Shown here: positions 24,560 through 32,845 of the stretch, piece after piece | How positions within the stretch are numbered: position 1 is the stretch's first letter | Layout: each line of letters begins with the position of its first letter | Assembly (NCBI GenBank): GCA_900315055.1 | Contig: OMXP01000014.1 | Span: 1-50,149, forward strand | DNA length: 50,149 nt | Source: an uncultured Lachnospiraceae bacterium | GTDB lineage: Bacteria > Bacillota > Clostridia > Lachnospirales > Lachnospiraceae | Reading direction: 5' to 3' | Notes under the pieces: generated by a model | Database searches by the model: none | Told to the model about the DNA's origin: nothing | Seen by the model: only the letters and a program-made list of their open reading frames with translations | Position numbers and translations under genes: made by a program

Positions 24560-25582
24560 ATGATTAAGGAAGCCATTATCAAGATCGTCAACAAGGAAGA
24601 CCTCACCTATGACGAGGCGCATGAGACCATGCTCGAGATCATGAAGGGGCAGACGACGCCGACCCAGAACGCGGCGTTCCTCGCAGCGCTCTCGACGAAG
24701 TCGACCAAGGCTGAGACCATCGAGGAGATCTCCGGCTGCGCCGAGGCCATGCGGTCCCTTGCAACACCCGTCGAGCACCCCGGGATGGAAGTCCTCGAGA
24801 TCGTCGGCACCGGCGGTGACAACGCCCACACCTTCAACATCTCCACGACCTCCGCGATGGTCCTTGCTTCCGGCGGAGCCAAGGTCGCAAAGCACGGAAA
24901 CCGCGCGGCATCTTCCCTTTCCGGCACCGCGGACTGCCTCGAAGCCCTCGGCGTCAATATCCAGGAGGATCCGGACCTTTGCCGCAAGCTCCTCAAAGAC
25001 GTCGGCTTCTGCTTCATGTTCGCCCAGAAGTACCACGCGGCGATGAAGTACGTGGGACCCATCCGGAAGGAACTCGGGTTCCGCACCGTCTTCAATATCC
25101 TCGGGCCCCTCACGAATCCCGCAAAGCCCGAGTACTTCCTTCTCGGTGTCTATGACGAATACCTCGTCGAGCCCATCGCAAAGGTCCTTGCAACCCTCGG
25201 CGTAAAGCGCGCCTACGTCGTCTACGGACAGGACAGGATGGATGAGATCTCCGCGTCCGCACCGACCACGGTCTGCGAGCTGAAGGACGGCTATTACAAG
25301 AGCTTCGTGATCACCCCGGAGCAGTTCGGGCTGACAAGAGGCACCAAGGACGAGCTTGTCGGCGGCGATCCGAAGGAGAACGCACAGATCACGAAGGACA
25401 TCCTGACCGGCAAGATCCAGGGAACGAAGCGGAACGCCGTGCTGCTCAATGCCGGCGCCGGCTTCTATGTATCCGGTGTTACCGGCTCCATGGAGGAGGG
25501 TGTCAGGAAGGCAGCAGAGCTCATTGATTCCGGAAAGGCCATGGAGACCTTAAAGAAGCTCGTTACGGAGAGCAACCGGTAA
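24560..25582 (+). CDS. trpD: Anthranilate phosphoribosyltransferase
   Basis: Transfers the ribose phosphate of PRPP to anthranilate. The 340 residues include the PRPP/Mg signature [21 protein letters not shown], and [17 protein letters not shown]. The start at 24560 has AAGGAG 6 nt upstream; an earlier in-frame GTG inside the trpG stop region is not favoured. Its TAA overlaps the trpC ATG. Confidence 0.95.
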   Translation: MIKEAIIKIVNKEDLTYDEAHETMLEIMKGQTTPTQNAAFLAALSTKSTKAETIEEISGCAEAMRSLATPVEHPGMEVLEIVGTGGDNAHTFNISTTSAMVLASGGAKVAKHGNRAASSLSGTADCLEALGVNIQEDPDLCRKLLKDVGFCFMFAQKYHAAMKYVGPIRKELGFRTVFNILGPLTNPAKPEYFLLGVYDEYLVEPIAKVLATLGVKRAYVVYGQDRMDEISASAPTTVCELKDGYYKSFVITPEQFGLTRGTKDELVGGDPKENAQITKDILTGKIQGTKRNAVLLNAGAGFYVSGVTGSMEEGVRKAAELIDSGKAMETLKKLVTESNR

Positions 25583-26382
25583 TGGCTGCGGATATCCTGG
25601 AACAGCTTGCCGCCTTTGCAAGGGATCGGGTCAGAGAAAAGAAACGCCATGTCCCCCTGAGCGCCATGCAGAGCAGGGCAGAGGCCCTGGCAAAAGAGAC
25701 AAAGGAGCAGGCCTTTTGCTTTGAGAAGGCACTTTCTTCCCCCGGCATCTCCTTTATCTGCGAGTGCAAGAAGGCATCGCCCAGCAAGGGCCTCATCGCC
25801 CCCAACTTCCCGTACGTGGAGATCGCAGGGGACTATGAGGCGGCAGGTGCCTCCTGCATCTCGGTTCTGACAGAGCCCAGGTGGTTTTTAGGAAGCGATG
25901 ACTACCTCAAAGAGATCGCAGAGACGGTCCAGGTCCCCTGCCTTCGAAAGGATTTTACCGTCGACCCGTACATGATTTACGAGGCAAAGACGCTGGGTGC
26001 CTCGGCAGTGCTTTTGATCTGTGCCATCCTTTCCGGGGACGAGGTCCGGGAGGGGATTCAGATTGCAGATTCCCTGGGGCTTTCGGCAATCGTCGAGGCC
26101 CACGATGAGGGCGAGGTCGAAAAGGCGGCAAACGCGGGAGCAAGGATCATCGGCGTGAACAACCGGAACCTTCGGGACTTCACCGTCGATATCCACAACA
26201 GCGCACGGCTTCGAAAGTACGCGCCCGAGGGGACCCTGTTCGTTGCAGAGAGCGGGATCCACACGCATGACGATGTGGCAGCGCTCGAGGCGGACGGCGT
26301 CGATGCGGTGCTTGTCGGAGAGCAGCTGATGCGGGCAAAAGACCGGAGGGCGGAGCTAAATAAGCTTCGCGGTGTTCAATGA
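25582..26382 (+). CDS. trpC: Indole-3-glycerol phosphate synthase
   Basis: Ring closure and decarboxylation of CdRP to indole glycerol phosphate in a TIM barrel of 266 residues. Visible motifs: ECKKASPSKG (catalytic Glu/Lys), LTEPRWFLGSDDYL, RKDFTVDPYMIYEA (catalytic Lys), GVNNRNLRDF and AESGIHT. Starts in the TAATG overlap with trpD and ends in an ATGA overlap with trpF. It is a separate protein, not a TrpC-TrpF fusion. Confidence 0.95.
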   Translation: MAADILEQLAAFARDRVREKKRHVPLSAMQSRAEALAKETKEQAFCFEKALSSPGISFICECKKASPSKGLIAPNFPYVEIAGDYEAAGASCISVLTEPRWFLGSDDYLKEIAETVQVPCLRKDFTVDPYMIYEAKTLGASAVLLICAILSGDEVREGIQIADSLGLSAIVEAHDEGEVEKAANAGARIIGVNNRNLRDFTVDIHNSARLRKYAPEGTLFVAESGIHTHDDVAALEADGVDAVLVGEQLMRAKDRRAELNKLRGVQ

Positions 26383-26999
26383 GCAGAAAGACACTTGTCA
26401 AGGTCTGCGGCATGCGGACGGAAGGAGACATTGCCTGTGTGAATGCGGCGCGCCCCGACTATACCGGCTTTATCTTCGATCCCGCAAGGAAGCGGTTCAT
26501 TGAACCGAAGAAGGCGGAAGCCTTGAGGCAGCTCCTGAATCCCGCGATCACCCCCGTCGGGGTGTTTGTCGATCCAGGCATGGAATGGCTTTCGGAAGTA
26601 CTTTCCGTCTGCCCCGTCCCCGTGGTACAGCTCCACGGAGCGGAGAGTGAGGACTTCATCAAAGAAGTACAGGACCGCTTTCTGGTGAAGGTCATGAAGG
26701 CCTTCCGGATTGATACAAGGCAGGACATCGAAAAGGCAAGGAAAAGCCCCGCGGATCTGGTGCTTCTCGACCACGGGATCGGCGGCACCGGAGAGGTGTT
26801 TGACTGGACGCTGATCCGGGACATCGGAAGGGACTTCTTTCTGGCCGGGGGGCTCAATCCGGACAACGTGCAGGAAGCGATCAGGCGGACCTGCCCCACC
26901 GGGGTTGACGTAAGCTCCGGCGTTGAGAGTGAGGGACACAAGGATCCCGCGAAAGTGAGAGCTTTCGTGAATGCAGTAAGAGAGGAAAGAACATTATGA
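26379..26999 (+). CDS. trpF: Phosphoribosylanthranilate isomerase
   Basis: Amadori rearrangement of PRA to CdRP in a small TIM barrel of 206 residues. KVCGMR near the N-terminus carries the catalytic Cys. [32 protein letters not shown] and [10 protein letters not shown] are recognisable family motifs, and [15 protein letters not shown] near the end is typical. It overlaps trpC and trpB by 4 nt on each side. Confidence 0.95.
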   Translation: MSRKTLVKVCGMRTEGDIACVNAARPDYTGFIFDPARKRFIEPKKAEALRQLLNPAITPVGVFVDPGMEWLSEVLSVCPVPVVQLHGAESEDFIKEVQDRFLVKVMKAFRIDTRQDIEKARKSPADLVLLDHGIGGTGEVFDWTLIRDIGRDFFLAGGLNPDNVQEAIRRTCPTGVDVSSGVESEGHKDPAKVRAFVNAVREERTL

Positions 27000-28189
27000 C
27001 GAATGCAAACGGAAGATTCGGCGTGCATGGCGGACAGTACATCCCCGAGACGCTGATGAACGCAGTCATCGAACTGGAGGATGCCTACAACAAGTACAAG
27101 GACGACCCGGAGTTCAATGCCGAGCTGACAACCCTGTTAAATGACTATGCGGGACGCCCCTCAAGGCTCTACTACGCCGAGAAGATGACGAAGGACCTCG
27201 GCGGTGCGAAGATCTACCTGAAGCGCGAGGACATGAACCACACCGGCGCCCACAAGATCAACAACTGCCTGGGACAGGCACTCCTTGCCAAAAAGATGGG
27301 CAAGACAAGACTTATCGCCGAGACCGGCGCCGGGCAGCACGGCGTTGCAACGGCGACGGTGGCAGCCCTCATGGGCATGGAGTGCGTGGTCTTCATGGGA
27401 AAGGTCGACTGTGAGAGGCAGAAGCTCAACGTATATCGCATGCAGCTCCTGGGGGCAAAAGTGGTCCCGGTTACGACCGGTACCGGCACCCTGAAAGATG
27501 CGGTCTCCCAGGCAATGCGCGAGTGGACCAGCCGGATCGAGGATACCCACTACTGCCTCGGCTCCTGCATGGGCCCGCACCCGTTCCCGACGATCGTCCG
27601 CGATTTCCAGTCCGTGATCTCGAAGGAGATCAAACAGCAGATGCTCGAGAAGGAGGGACGCCTTCCGGATGCGGTGCTTGCCTGCGTCGGCGGCGGCTCC
27701 AATGCAATCGGCTCCTTCTATCACTTCATTGGCGACAAGAGCGTGAAGCTCATCGGCTGTGAGGCCGCAGGACGCGGCATCGACACGAAGGAGACCGCGG
27801 CGACGATCAACACCGGACGCGAGGGCATCTTCCACGGCATGAAGAGCTACTTCTGCCAGAACGAGTACGGCCAGATCGCTCCGGTCTATTCGATCTCCGC
27901 AGGCCTTGACTATCCGGGCATCGGACCCGAGCACGCCTACCTCCATGATATCGGACGCGCACAGTACGTTGCGATCACGGACGACGAGGCGGTGAATGCC
28001 TTCGAGTACCTCTCCCGCACCGAGGGCATCATCCCGGCAATCGAGAGTGCCCATGCGGTTGCCTACGCCATGAAGCTTGCACCGACCATGTCGAAGGATC
28101 AGATCATGGTCATCACGCTCTCCGGACGCGGTGACAAGGACTGCGCGGCGATTGCCCGCTACCGCGGACAGAACCTGACGGACGATTAA
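26996..28189 (+). CDS. trpB: Tryptophan synthase beta subunit
   Basis: PLP enzyme condensing indole and serine. The 397 residues have the PLP Lys in HTGAHKINN (Lys87), the catalytic Glu in [11 protein letters not shown], the phosphate-binding GGGSNAIG, and the C-terminal LSGRGDKD. This is the standard TrpB1 form, consistent with a partner TrpA directly downstream. It starts in an ATGA overlap with trpF. Confidence 0.96.
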   Translation: MTNANGRFGVHGGQYIPETLMNAVIELEDAYNKYKDDPEFNAELTTLLNDYAGRPSRLYYAEKMTKDLGGAKIYLKREDMNHTGAHKINNCLGQALLAKKMGKTRLIAETGAGQHGVATATVAALMGMECVVFMGKVDCERQKLNVYRMQLLGAKVVPVTTGTGTLKDAVSQAMREWTSRIEDTHYCLGSCMGPHPFPTIVRDFQSVISKEIKQQMLEKEGRLPDAVLACVGGGSNAIGSFYHFIGDKSVKLIGCEAAGRGIDTKETAATINTGREGIFHGMKSYFCQNEYGQIAPVYSISAGLDYPGIGPEHAYLHDIGRAQYVAITDDEAVNAFEYLSRTEGIIPAIESAHAVAYAMKLAPTMSKDQIMVITLSGRGDKDCAAIARYRGQNLTDD

Positions 28190-28199
28190 GGAGGAGACC

Positions 28200-28976
28200 A
28201 TGAACAGAATAAAGAGAGCATTTGAGGGCCATAAGGCCTTTATCGCATTCATCACCTGCGGCGATCCGGATCTTGCAACGACGAAGGCGTGCGTCACCGC
28301 CGCCGTGGAAAACGGCGCGGATCTCATCGAGCTTGGCATCCCCTTCTCGGATCCGACGGCCGAGGGCCCGGTCATCATGGAGGCCGACAACCGAGCACTT
28401 GCGGGCGGCGTGACGACCGATGACATCTTTGCATTCACAAAGGACCTTCGAAAGACGATCGAGGTTCCGATGGTGTACATGACCTATGCAAACGTCGTCT
28501 ACTCCTACGGGACGGAGAAGTTCATGCAGAAGGCAGCGGATGCCGGGATCGACGGCCTGATCCTGCCCGATGTCCCCTATGAGGAGAAGGAGGACTTCGA
28601 TCCCATGGCGACCAGGTACGGGCTCGACCTCATCTCCATGATCGCCCCGACAAGCGAGAACCGCATCGCGATGATCGCAAAGGAAGCGAAGGGCTTCGTC
28701 TACATGGTCTCGTCCCTGGGGGTCACGGGAGCCAGATCAAAGATCACAACGGACATCGGTGCGATGACAGAACTGGTCCGGAAGAACACCAGCATTCCCT
28801 GCGCCGTGGGCTTTGGCATCTCCACCCCGGAGCAGAGCCGGAAGATGGCGGCCTTATCGGACGGCTCCATTGTCGGATCCGCCATTGTCCGCATCATCGC
28901 AGAGCACGGAAAGGACGCGGCGCCGTTTGTCGGCGCCTATGTAAAGGAGATGGCGGACGCCGCGCATCAGGCGTAG
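28200..28976 (+). CDS. trpA: Tryptophan synthase alpha subunit
   Basis: Cleaves indole glycerol phosphate to indole, which is channelled to TrpB. The 258 residues contain LIELGIPFSDPTAEGP, with Glu44 as the first catalytic acid. The second catalytic Asp of the enterobacterial enzyme (ADGP) is Glu here (AEGP, residue 55). GLILPDVPYEEK, VSSLGVTGARS, VGFGIS and DGSIVGSAIV are the remaining signature segments. GGAGG lies 5-6 nt upstream. It is the last gene of the operon, ending in a strong terminator. Confidence 0.95.
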   Translation: MNRIKRAFEGHKAFIAFITCGDPDLATTKACVTAAVENGADLIELGIPFSDPTAEGPVIMEADNRALAGGVTTDDIFAFTKDLRKTIEVPMVYMTYANVVYSYGTEKFMQKAADAGIDGLILPDVPYEEKEDFDPMATRYGLDLISMIAPTSENRIAMIAKEAKGFVYMVSSLGVTGARSKITTDIGAMTELVRKNTSIPCAVGFGISTPEQSRKMAALSDGSIVGSAIVRIIAEHGKDAAPFVGAYVKEMADAAHQA

Positions 28977-29026
28977 GACATACCATACCCGATCAATACA
29001 GCAGGCACAACATGTTGCTGAGGCAG

Positions 29027-29069
29027 CAGGCTGCAGGGAACCTCTCACGGGTTCCTGCAGCCTGTTTTT
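29027..29069 (+). terminator. Terminator of the trp operon
   Basis: CAGGCTGCAGG.AACC pairs with GGTTCCTGCAGCCTG (one bulged G), followed by TTTTT. Confidence 0.9.
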
Positions 29070-29111
29070 GTTGGCAGAACAGAAAGAAAGACACAAAACG
29101 GGGACGAATTG

Positions 29112-29140
29112 TTGAACATGCTGAAGTATTAGACTATTAT
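29112..29140 (+). promoter_or_regulatory. Promoter of the SH3 lipoprotein gene
   Basis: TTGAAC, 17 bp, TATTAT. Both boxes match 5 of 6 positions, and it lies 42 nt before the start codon. Confidence 0.65.
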
Positions 29141-29182
29141 GAAAACAGTTTTGTTCATCATTTCAATGAGGGGGAAACGAAC

Positions 29183-29704
29183 ATGAAATGGTACAGGAAA
29201 CACATGGCGGGGGTCGTGGCGGCCGTATTGGCTTCCTTTCTTCTGATTGGCGGGTGCTTTGTTCCGACACCGCCTGTGATGGAGGAGAGCGGCATCGTCC
29301 TGATCGCTGAGGCGAAGGGATCGAAGACAACAAGTTATGAGGCAACGGCGGATCTCAACGTCCGCTCGAAGGCGAGCTCCAAGGGAAAGATCTGCGGCGG
29401 CATCAGCAAGGGGGACACGGTAAAGGTCTATTCGATTTCGGATGGCTGGGCCAGGATCTCCTTTGACGGCGGCACCGCCTATGTATCGGCAAAGTACCTT
29501 GAAAAAGCCGGGAGCACCAAGGCGGCCAGTGTGTCCAAGGCAACGAGTTCTGCGCAGAATGAAACGAAAGTATGGCTGTCCGAGACGGGGACCAAGTATC
29601 ACAGGATCAATAACTGCGGGAAAATGAATCCGAACAAGGCCGTGCAGGTGACGCAGTCAGAGGCTGAGTCGAGGGGATATGAGCCCTGCAAAAAGTGCTG
29701 GTAG
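29183..29704 (+). CDS. Secreted SH3-domain lipoprotein with a C-terminal Cys/His module
   Basis: Predicted lipoprotein of 173 residues: basic N-terminus, one hydrophobic stretch, lipobox LIGGC (Cys25). A bacterial SH3 domain spans about 49-107 (ATADLNVRSKASSKGK, GDTVKVYSISDGWARISFDG, YVSAKYLE). After an Ala/Ser linker, the C-terminus has VWLSETGTKYHRINNCGKMN and GYEPCKKCW. The His and Cys spacing recalls small metal-binding modules found at the ends of extracellular Firmicute nucleases. Role is unknown, but cell-wall binding is likely. GGGGGAAA lies upstream of the ATG. It has its own promoter. Confidence 0.75.
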   Translation: MKWYRKHMAGVVAAVLASFLLIGGCFVPTPPVMEESGIVLIAEAKGSKTTSYEATADLNVRSKASSKGKICGGISKGDTVKVYSISDGWARISFDGGTAYVSAKYLEKAGSTKAASVSKATSSAQNETKVWLSETGTKYHRINNCGKMNPNKAVQVTQSEAESRGYEPCKKCW

Positions 29705-29732
29705 AGACGAAAACAGAAACGGAGAAATGAGA

Positions 29733-29770
29733 GGGGGCAGCAGGCGATGAGAAATCCGCCCGCTGCCTCC
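29733..29770. terminator. Hairpin between converging genes
   Basis: GGGGGCAGCAGGC pairs with GCCCGCTGCCTCC with small mismatches, between the SH3 lipoprotein and the RnfC-like gene. There is no clear T-run on either side, so it may be a weak bidirectional terminator. Confidence 0.45.
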
Positions 29771-29783
29771 TTCATGATTGGAT

Positions 29784-30848
29784 TTATGTGTTGTCCTTCT
29801 TTTCACCCTCCGCAAGGTTTGCGACATACCCTTCCGTATTGATGCCGGTGCGGCAGACAAAGGCGCACAGGCCGCAGTACAGGCAGAGCGTCTCCGGCTT
29901 TCCCGGCGGGATCTGCCGGAACTCCCGAAGCTTCATGATCGAGATGATGGGGAGCTTGGCGGGGCATACCTCAATGCAGTCCCCGCACCCGATGTAGACG
30001 AAGGTCCGGGAAAAGGAGACGGGCTTTGCAAGGAAAAGCGCGGTATCTCCTGTCAGGACCTCCAGCTCCCGGATTCTGTGGCCGCGGAGCGCACCGCGTC
30101 CTGCAAAGAGAAGCGTATTCGGCTCCGGAGGAAGTGCACGGGTTAAGACAGAAGAGAGCGATGTTCCGATCGCTGCCCGCACGATTCTTGCCTTCCCGGT
30201 GACAAGGTCCGCCGCGGTAAGGTAGCGGACATCCGGACTCCCCTCTGCAAGAAGCACCAGGTCCTGCATGCTGCAGACAAGGATCCCGGAAAAAGCAGGA
30301 TTGTCTTTTGGTGAAAGCGACAGGTGAAGGTCTTCCGACAGGATCTGATTCAGCGTATCGGGGCGATAGAGCCTCTTTGCCCGGATCACCGTGAGGGATG
30401 AGTCCGGCGCTGCCAGAAGCGACAGGTTTTCCGGAAGGATGAGGAGCGTCTTTTTCGGGTGCAGGATTTCCTGCAGGGCTTTCAGGCCGGCGCGCCAGGC
30501 ATCCTCCCGATGCTGAAAGAGCCAGCTCTCCTCGAGGCGTGCGGGATCCTTTTCCAGGACGGAAAGGACAAGGACGCGGTCCTCTTCCGGAAAGGAGAGG
30601 ACCTTTGGCAGGAAGGGGCAGCGCTTTGCTGCGTCATCTGTGCCACAGGAGGAGAGTGTCGCATTCGACACCGGATCGGCTTTCTCCGCAAGATCCAGCA
30701 GCGTCTCGTCTGCAAGGCTTACAAACGGGGCGATCCCGTCCCTGTCTTTCGGATGATGGAACAGACCGCCTCCGGATGCTGCCTTCTGGTTCTTTCGAAG
30801 CGCGGCGTTTCGTTGTACGTCCTTTTTCCGGATCAGAATCGTATCCAT
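29784..30848 (-). CDS. RnfC-like ferredoxin-domain protein
   Basis: Cytosolic protein of 354 residues related to RnfC/SLBB-type electron-transfer proteins. Near the C-terminus are two 4Fe-4S motifs. The second is complete (CLYCGLCAFVC). In the first (YIGCGDCIEVCP), the position of the first Cys is Tyr, leaving three Cys. The opening KAASGGGLFHHPKDRDGIAPFV resembles the RnfC N-terminal segment. No other rnf genes are nearby. The ATG at 30848 follows GGGAG; a promoter lies just upstream. Function is unknown; electron transfer is inferred from the clusters. Confidence 0.7.
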   Translation of the reverse strand: MDTILIRKKDVQRNAALRKNQKAASGGGLFHHPKDRDGIAPFVSLADETLLDLAEKADPVSNATLSSCGTDDAAKRCPFLPKVLSFPEEDRVLVLSVLEKDPARLEESWLFQHREDAWRAGLKALQEILHPKKTLLILPENLSLLAAPDSSLTVIRAKRLYRPDTLNQILSEDLHLSLSPKDNPAFSGILVCSMQDLVLLAEGSPDVRYLTAADLVTGKARIVRAAIGTSLSSVLTRALPPEPNTLLFAGRGALRGHRIRELEVLTGDTALFLAKPVSFSRTFVYIGCGDCIEVCPAKLPIISIMKLREFRQIPPGKPETLCLYCGLCAFVCRTGINTEGYVANLAEGEKKDNT

Positions 30849-30889
30849 GGCATCTCCCAGATTGATCAAATAAGATATCAAACGACACT

Positions 30890-30918
30890 TATATACAACG
30901 AATCCAAGAAAGATGCAA
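30890..30918 (-). promoter_or_regulatory. Promoter of the RnfC-like gene
   Basis: On the minus strand TTGCAT, 17 bp, TATATA, about 40 nt before the start codon. Confidence 0.55.
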
Positions 30919-30985
30919 TGACCAATGGAAGAGAACTGGGGCAGACGCGGATACAGAGCAGTTCCCGGACTCAGATCACGGACCG

Positions 30986-32287
30986 CTATGATGATCTTTT
31001 CCCGTGCCCGGAAGAACCGTGTTTCTCCGGTTCCGGAACGGTCATCAGGATGTCATCAAAGTCTTTCGGCTCGTCCTGCTTTTCTGCGTGTTCGATCTTC
31101 GGCGTGTTGAGAGAGATCTTTGCGTAGATGTGTCTTCCAAGCTGCAGTTCCCGGCAAAGATCGATTTTCTTCTCATAGACAATGCCCACATGCTCAATGG
31201 TATATGGGTCGATCCTGCGGTCTTTTGCATACAGGGCACGCAGTTCTGATACTGCCGGGAGTCTTGTCAGATCCACGCAGCCGTAATCCCGAACTGATTT
31301 GACGAGCGGCTCTTCCCGTCTGTTAAATCCCGCGGTGCGAAGCCGCAGCAGTTCCGATTCCGAATTCGGGAACGCTATCCCCGCATACAGACACCCGCCA
31401 CTGTCAAAGATCGGCGCCATTCTGGTAAAACGCAGCGTATCGGCATCCCGGAGCAGTGCAATATTCGTGAGATGCCGGTCGTATCCGGACAGGAGAAAGT
31501 CCGTCATGATCTCGTAGTCGAGATCTTTCCGGAGCTGCTTTGTATCCATGCCATTATTGCCAAGCGTCTCAATCAGGCACTCCTTGTACGACTGGTCGTT
31601 TCTGCGTTTCCCGGTCAGGATAACGGCATAGGCAGAGACGAGCTCCTTTCTTTCATCCGTGAACTGTCTGGAGCAGCAGCCGTATTCGTAGGGCTTGTTT
31701 TTAATGTGGATCAGCCTGTACGGGGTGAAATTGTCGTATCCCTGTCTTTTATGGATCAGGCTTGCGAACACCTCATTCAGGCTCTCCCTGGAAACATCGC
31801 TGTGGTTTCCCTTCACGAGGTATCTCTCACCGCCTATCATCGCCCAGGTCTTCTCGATCTGCCCCTGCAGAGAACTGTTGGGAGAATACTGAGCCGATTT
31901 TGCGGGGCTTGATGCAAACAGGCTGCTCTCGAACCGGTTCTGCCCGAAATCATTGTCATAAAGGTTCACCTGCTCCCAGGTCAGGTCGGAATCCGTAGGT
32001 CTGATCCAGTAGTAGTCAGTAAGGCTGAGCCCCAGGTTCCTGATGAGAAACTCAGATGGTGTAGTACAGCCGTTTTTGCGAAGCATCTCCCGGACGCCAC
32101 CCTGCCCGACCGGGACAGCACGATCGTTCCACCATTTGATGAGACTGGATTTCGGTGACCGGACCTCGAACGGAGCGATGTCGATATGCTCTCGCAGAAG
32201 CTCCCTGTTAAAGCTTTCCATTTCTCCATTGGGGCTGAACTGCGCCAGCGTGATCTCTTCATTTTTACGCATGAGATAATAAAGCAT
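30986..32287 (-). CDS. HipA-like Ser/Thr kinase (toxin partner)
   Basis: Protein of 433 residues with the HipA-fold kinase features. There is an ATP-side Lys in ERYLVKG (about 159) and a G-rich SLQGQIEKTW segment. The catalytic loop is SGYDRHLTN (267-275) and the Mg-binding motif IFDSGG (293-298). HipA proteins phosphorylate translation components such as glutamyl-tRNA synthetase and are neutralised by a HipB partner; the target here is unknown. Its start overlaps the end of the HTH gene by 23 nt. ATG 32287 is preferred because MLYYLMRKNEE matches how related proteins begin. The tail after about 410 is acidic then basic and not conserved. Confidence 0.8.
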   Translation of the reverse strand: MLYYLMRKNEEITLAQFSPNGEMESFNRELLREHIDIAPFEVRSPKSSLIKWWNDRAVPVGQGGVREMLRKNGCTTPSEFLIRNLGLSLTDYYWIRPTDSDLTWEQVNLYDNDFGQNRFESSLFASSPAKSAQYSPNSSLQGQIEKTWAMIGGERYLVKGNHSDVSRESLNEVFASLIHKRQGYDNFTPYRLIHIKNKPYEYGCCSRQFTDERKELVSAYAVILTGKRRNDQSYKECLIETLGNNGMDTKQLRKDLDYEIMTDFLLSGYDRHLTNIALLRDADTLRFTRMAPIFDSGGCLYAGIAFPNSESELLRLRTAGFNRREEPLVKSVRDYGCVDLTRLPAVSELRALYAKDRRIDPYTIEHVGIVYEKKIDLCRELQLGRHIYAKISLNTPKIEHAEKQDEPKDFDDILMTVPEPEKHGSSGHGKRSS

Positions 32288-32681
32288 CGGCCTTCTTTCG
32301 CTCCTCTCTTTCGTGGATCTGCTGGTCTACCATCATTTCCGTGATCGGTTTGATGTCCTTCGTTGTGCTTTTCGTGATCTTTGAGACATAGCACCGGTAC
32401 GTTTCCCCATTGTGCGCGTACTCCGCAAAGTACTTCCCGTCCTGAATCCGGATGCGCACCGGAAGTTTCCGGTTGATGATGAATTTGTCGGAACAGACAG
32501 CGTACATCTCATCCAGGGAAAGACCGCAGGCAGATGCAAGCTTTTTCAGGAAGCCCACCGAAACGGAATCCACGTCGGTCTTCAGGTTGACAAAGTCGTT
32601 TGTCGCGCTGTACGACGTTCCGGCCGTCTTTGCCAGGCGGTAGATCGATATGTTGTGCTCTGCAAGGTACTGTTTCAGCAT
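32265..32681 (-). CDS. HipB-like helix-turn-helix protein (antitoxin partner)
   Basis: DNA-binding protein of 138 residues. An N-terminal Xre-like domain (about 1-60) has the helix-turn-helix in ISIYRLAKTAGTSYSATNDFVN. After this comes a roughly 75-residue region (PVRIRIQDGKYFAEYAHNGETYRCYVSK) that may contact the kinase. The start at 32681 has GAGGAG 5 nt upstream. Its promoter contains a perfect dyad between -35 and -10, as expected for an autoregulated toxin-antitoxin operon. It is first in the operon, with the HipA-like gene overlapping its end. Confidence 0.8.
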   Translation of the reverse strand: MLKQYLAEHNISIYRLAKTAGTSYSATNDFVNLKTDVDSVSVGFLKKLASACGLSLDEMYAVCSDKFIINRKLPVRIRIQDGKYFAEYAHNGETYRCYVSKITKSTTKDIKPITEMMVDQQIHEREERKKADALLSHA

Positions 32682-32722
32682 GATGGCTCCTCTTTGTATG
32701 TTCACGGTCCTGTCTGCCTGTC

Positions 32723-32751
32723 ATTATATCGGTATAGCGATATATCGTCAA
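32723..32751 (-). promoter_or_regulatory. Promoter of the HipBA-like operon
   Basis: On the minus strand TTGACG, 17 bp, TATAAT. Nearly consensus. Confidence 0.8.
32725..32744. promoter_or_regulatory. Operator inside the HipBA-like promoter
   Basis: TATATCG-GTATAG-CGATATA, a perfect 7-6-7 inverted repeat filling the spacer and part of the -10 box. Binding of the HTH protein here would block transcription of its own operon. Confidence 0.7.
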
Positions 32752-32845
32752 CGAAACGGCTGAGAAATCCGGATATTTGTGCTTTGGTGCGCTCTTCCTG
32801 TAGTAGAATGGTGGAAGTATTGGTTTGCCCGGAGGGTGTGAGTCT

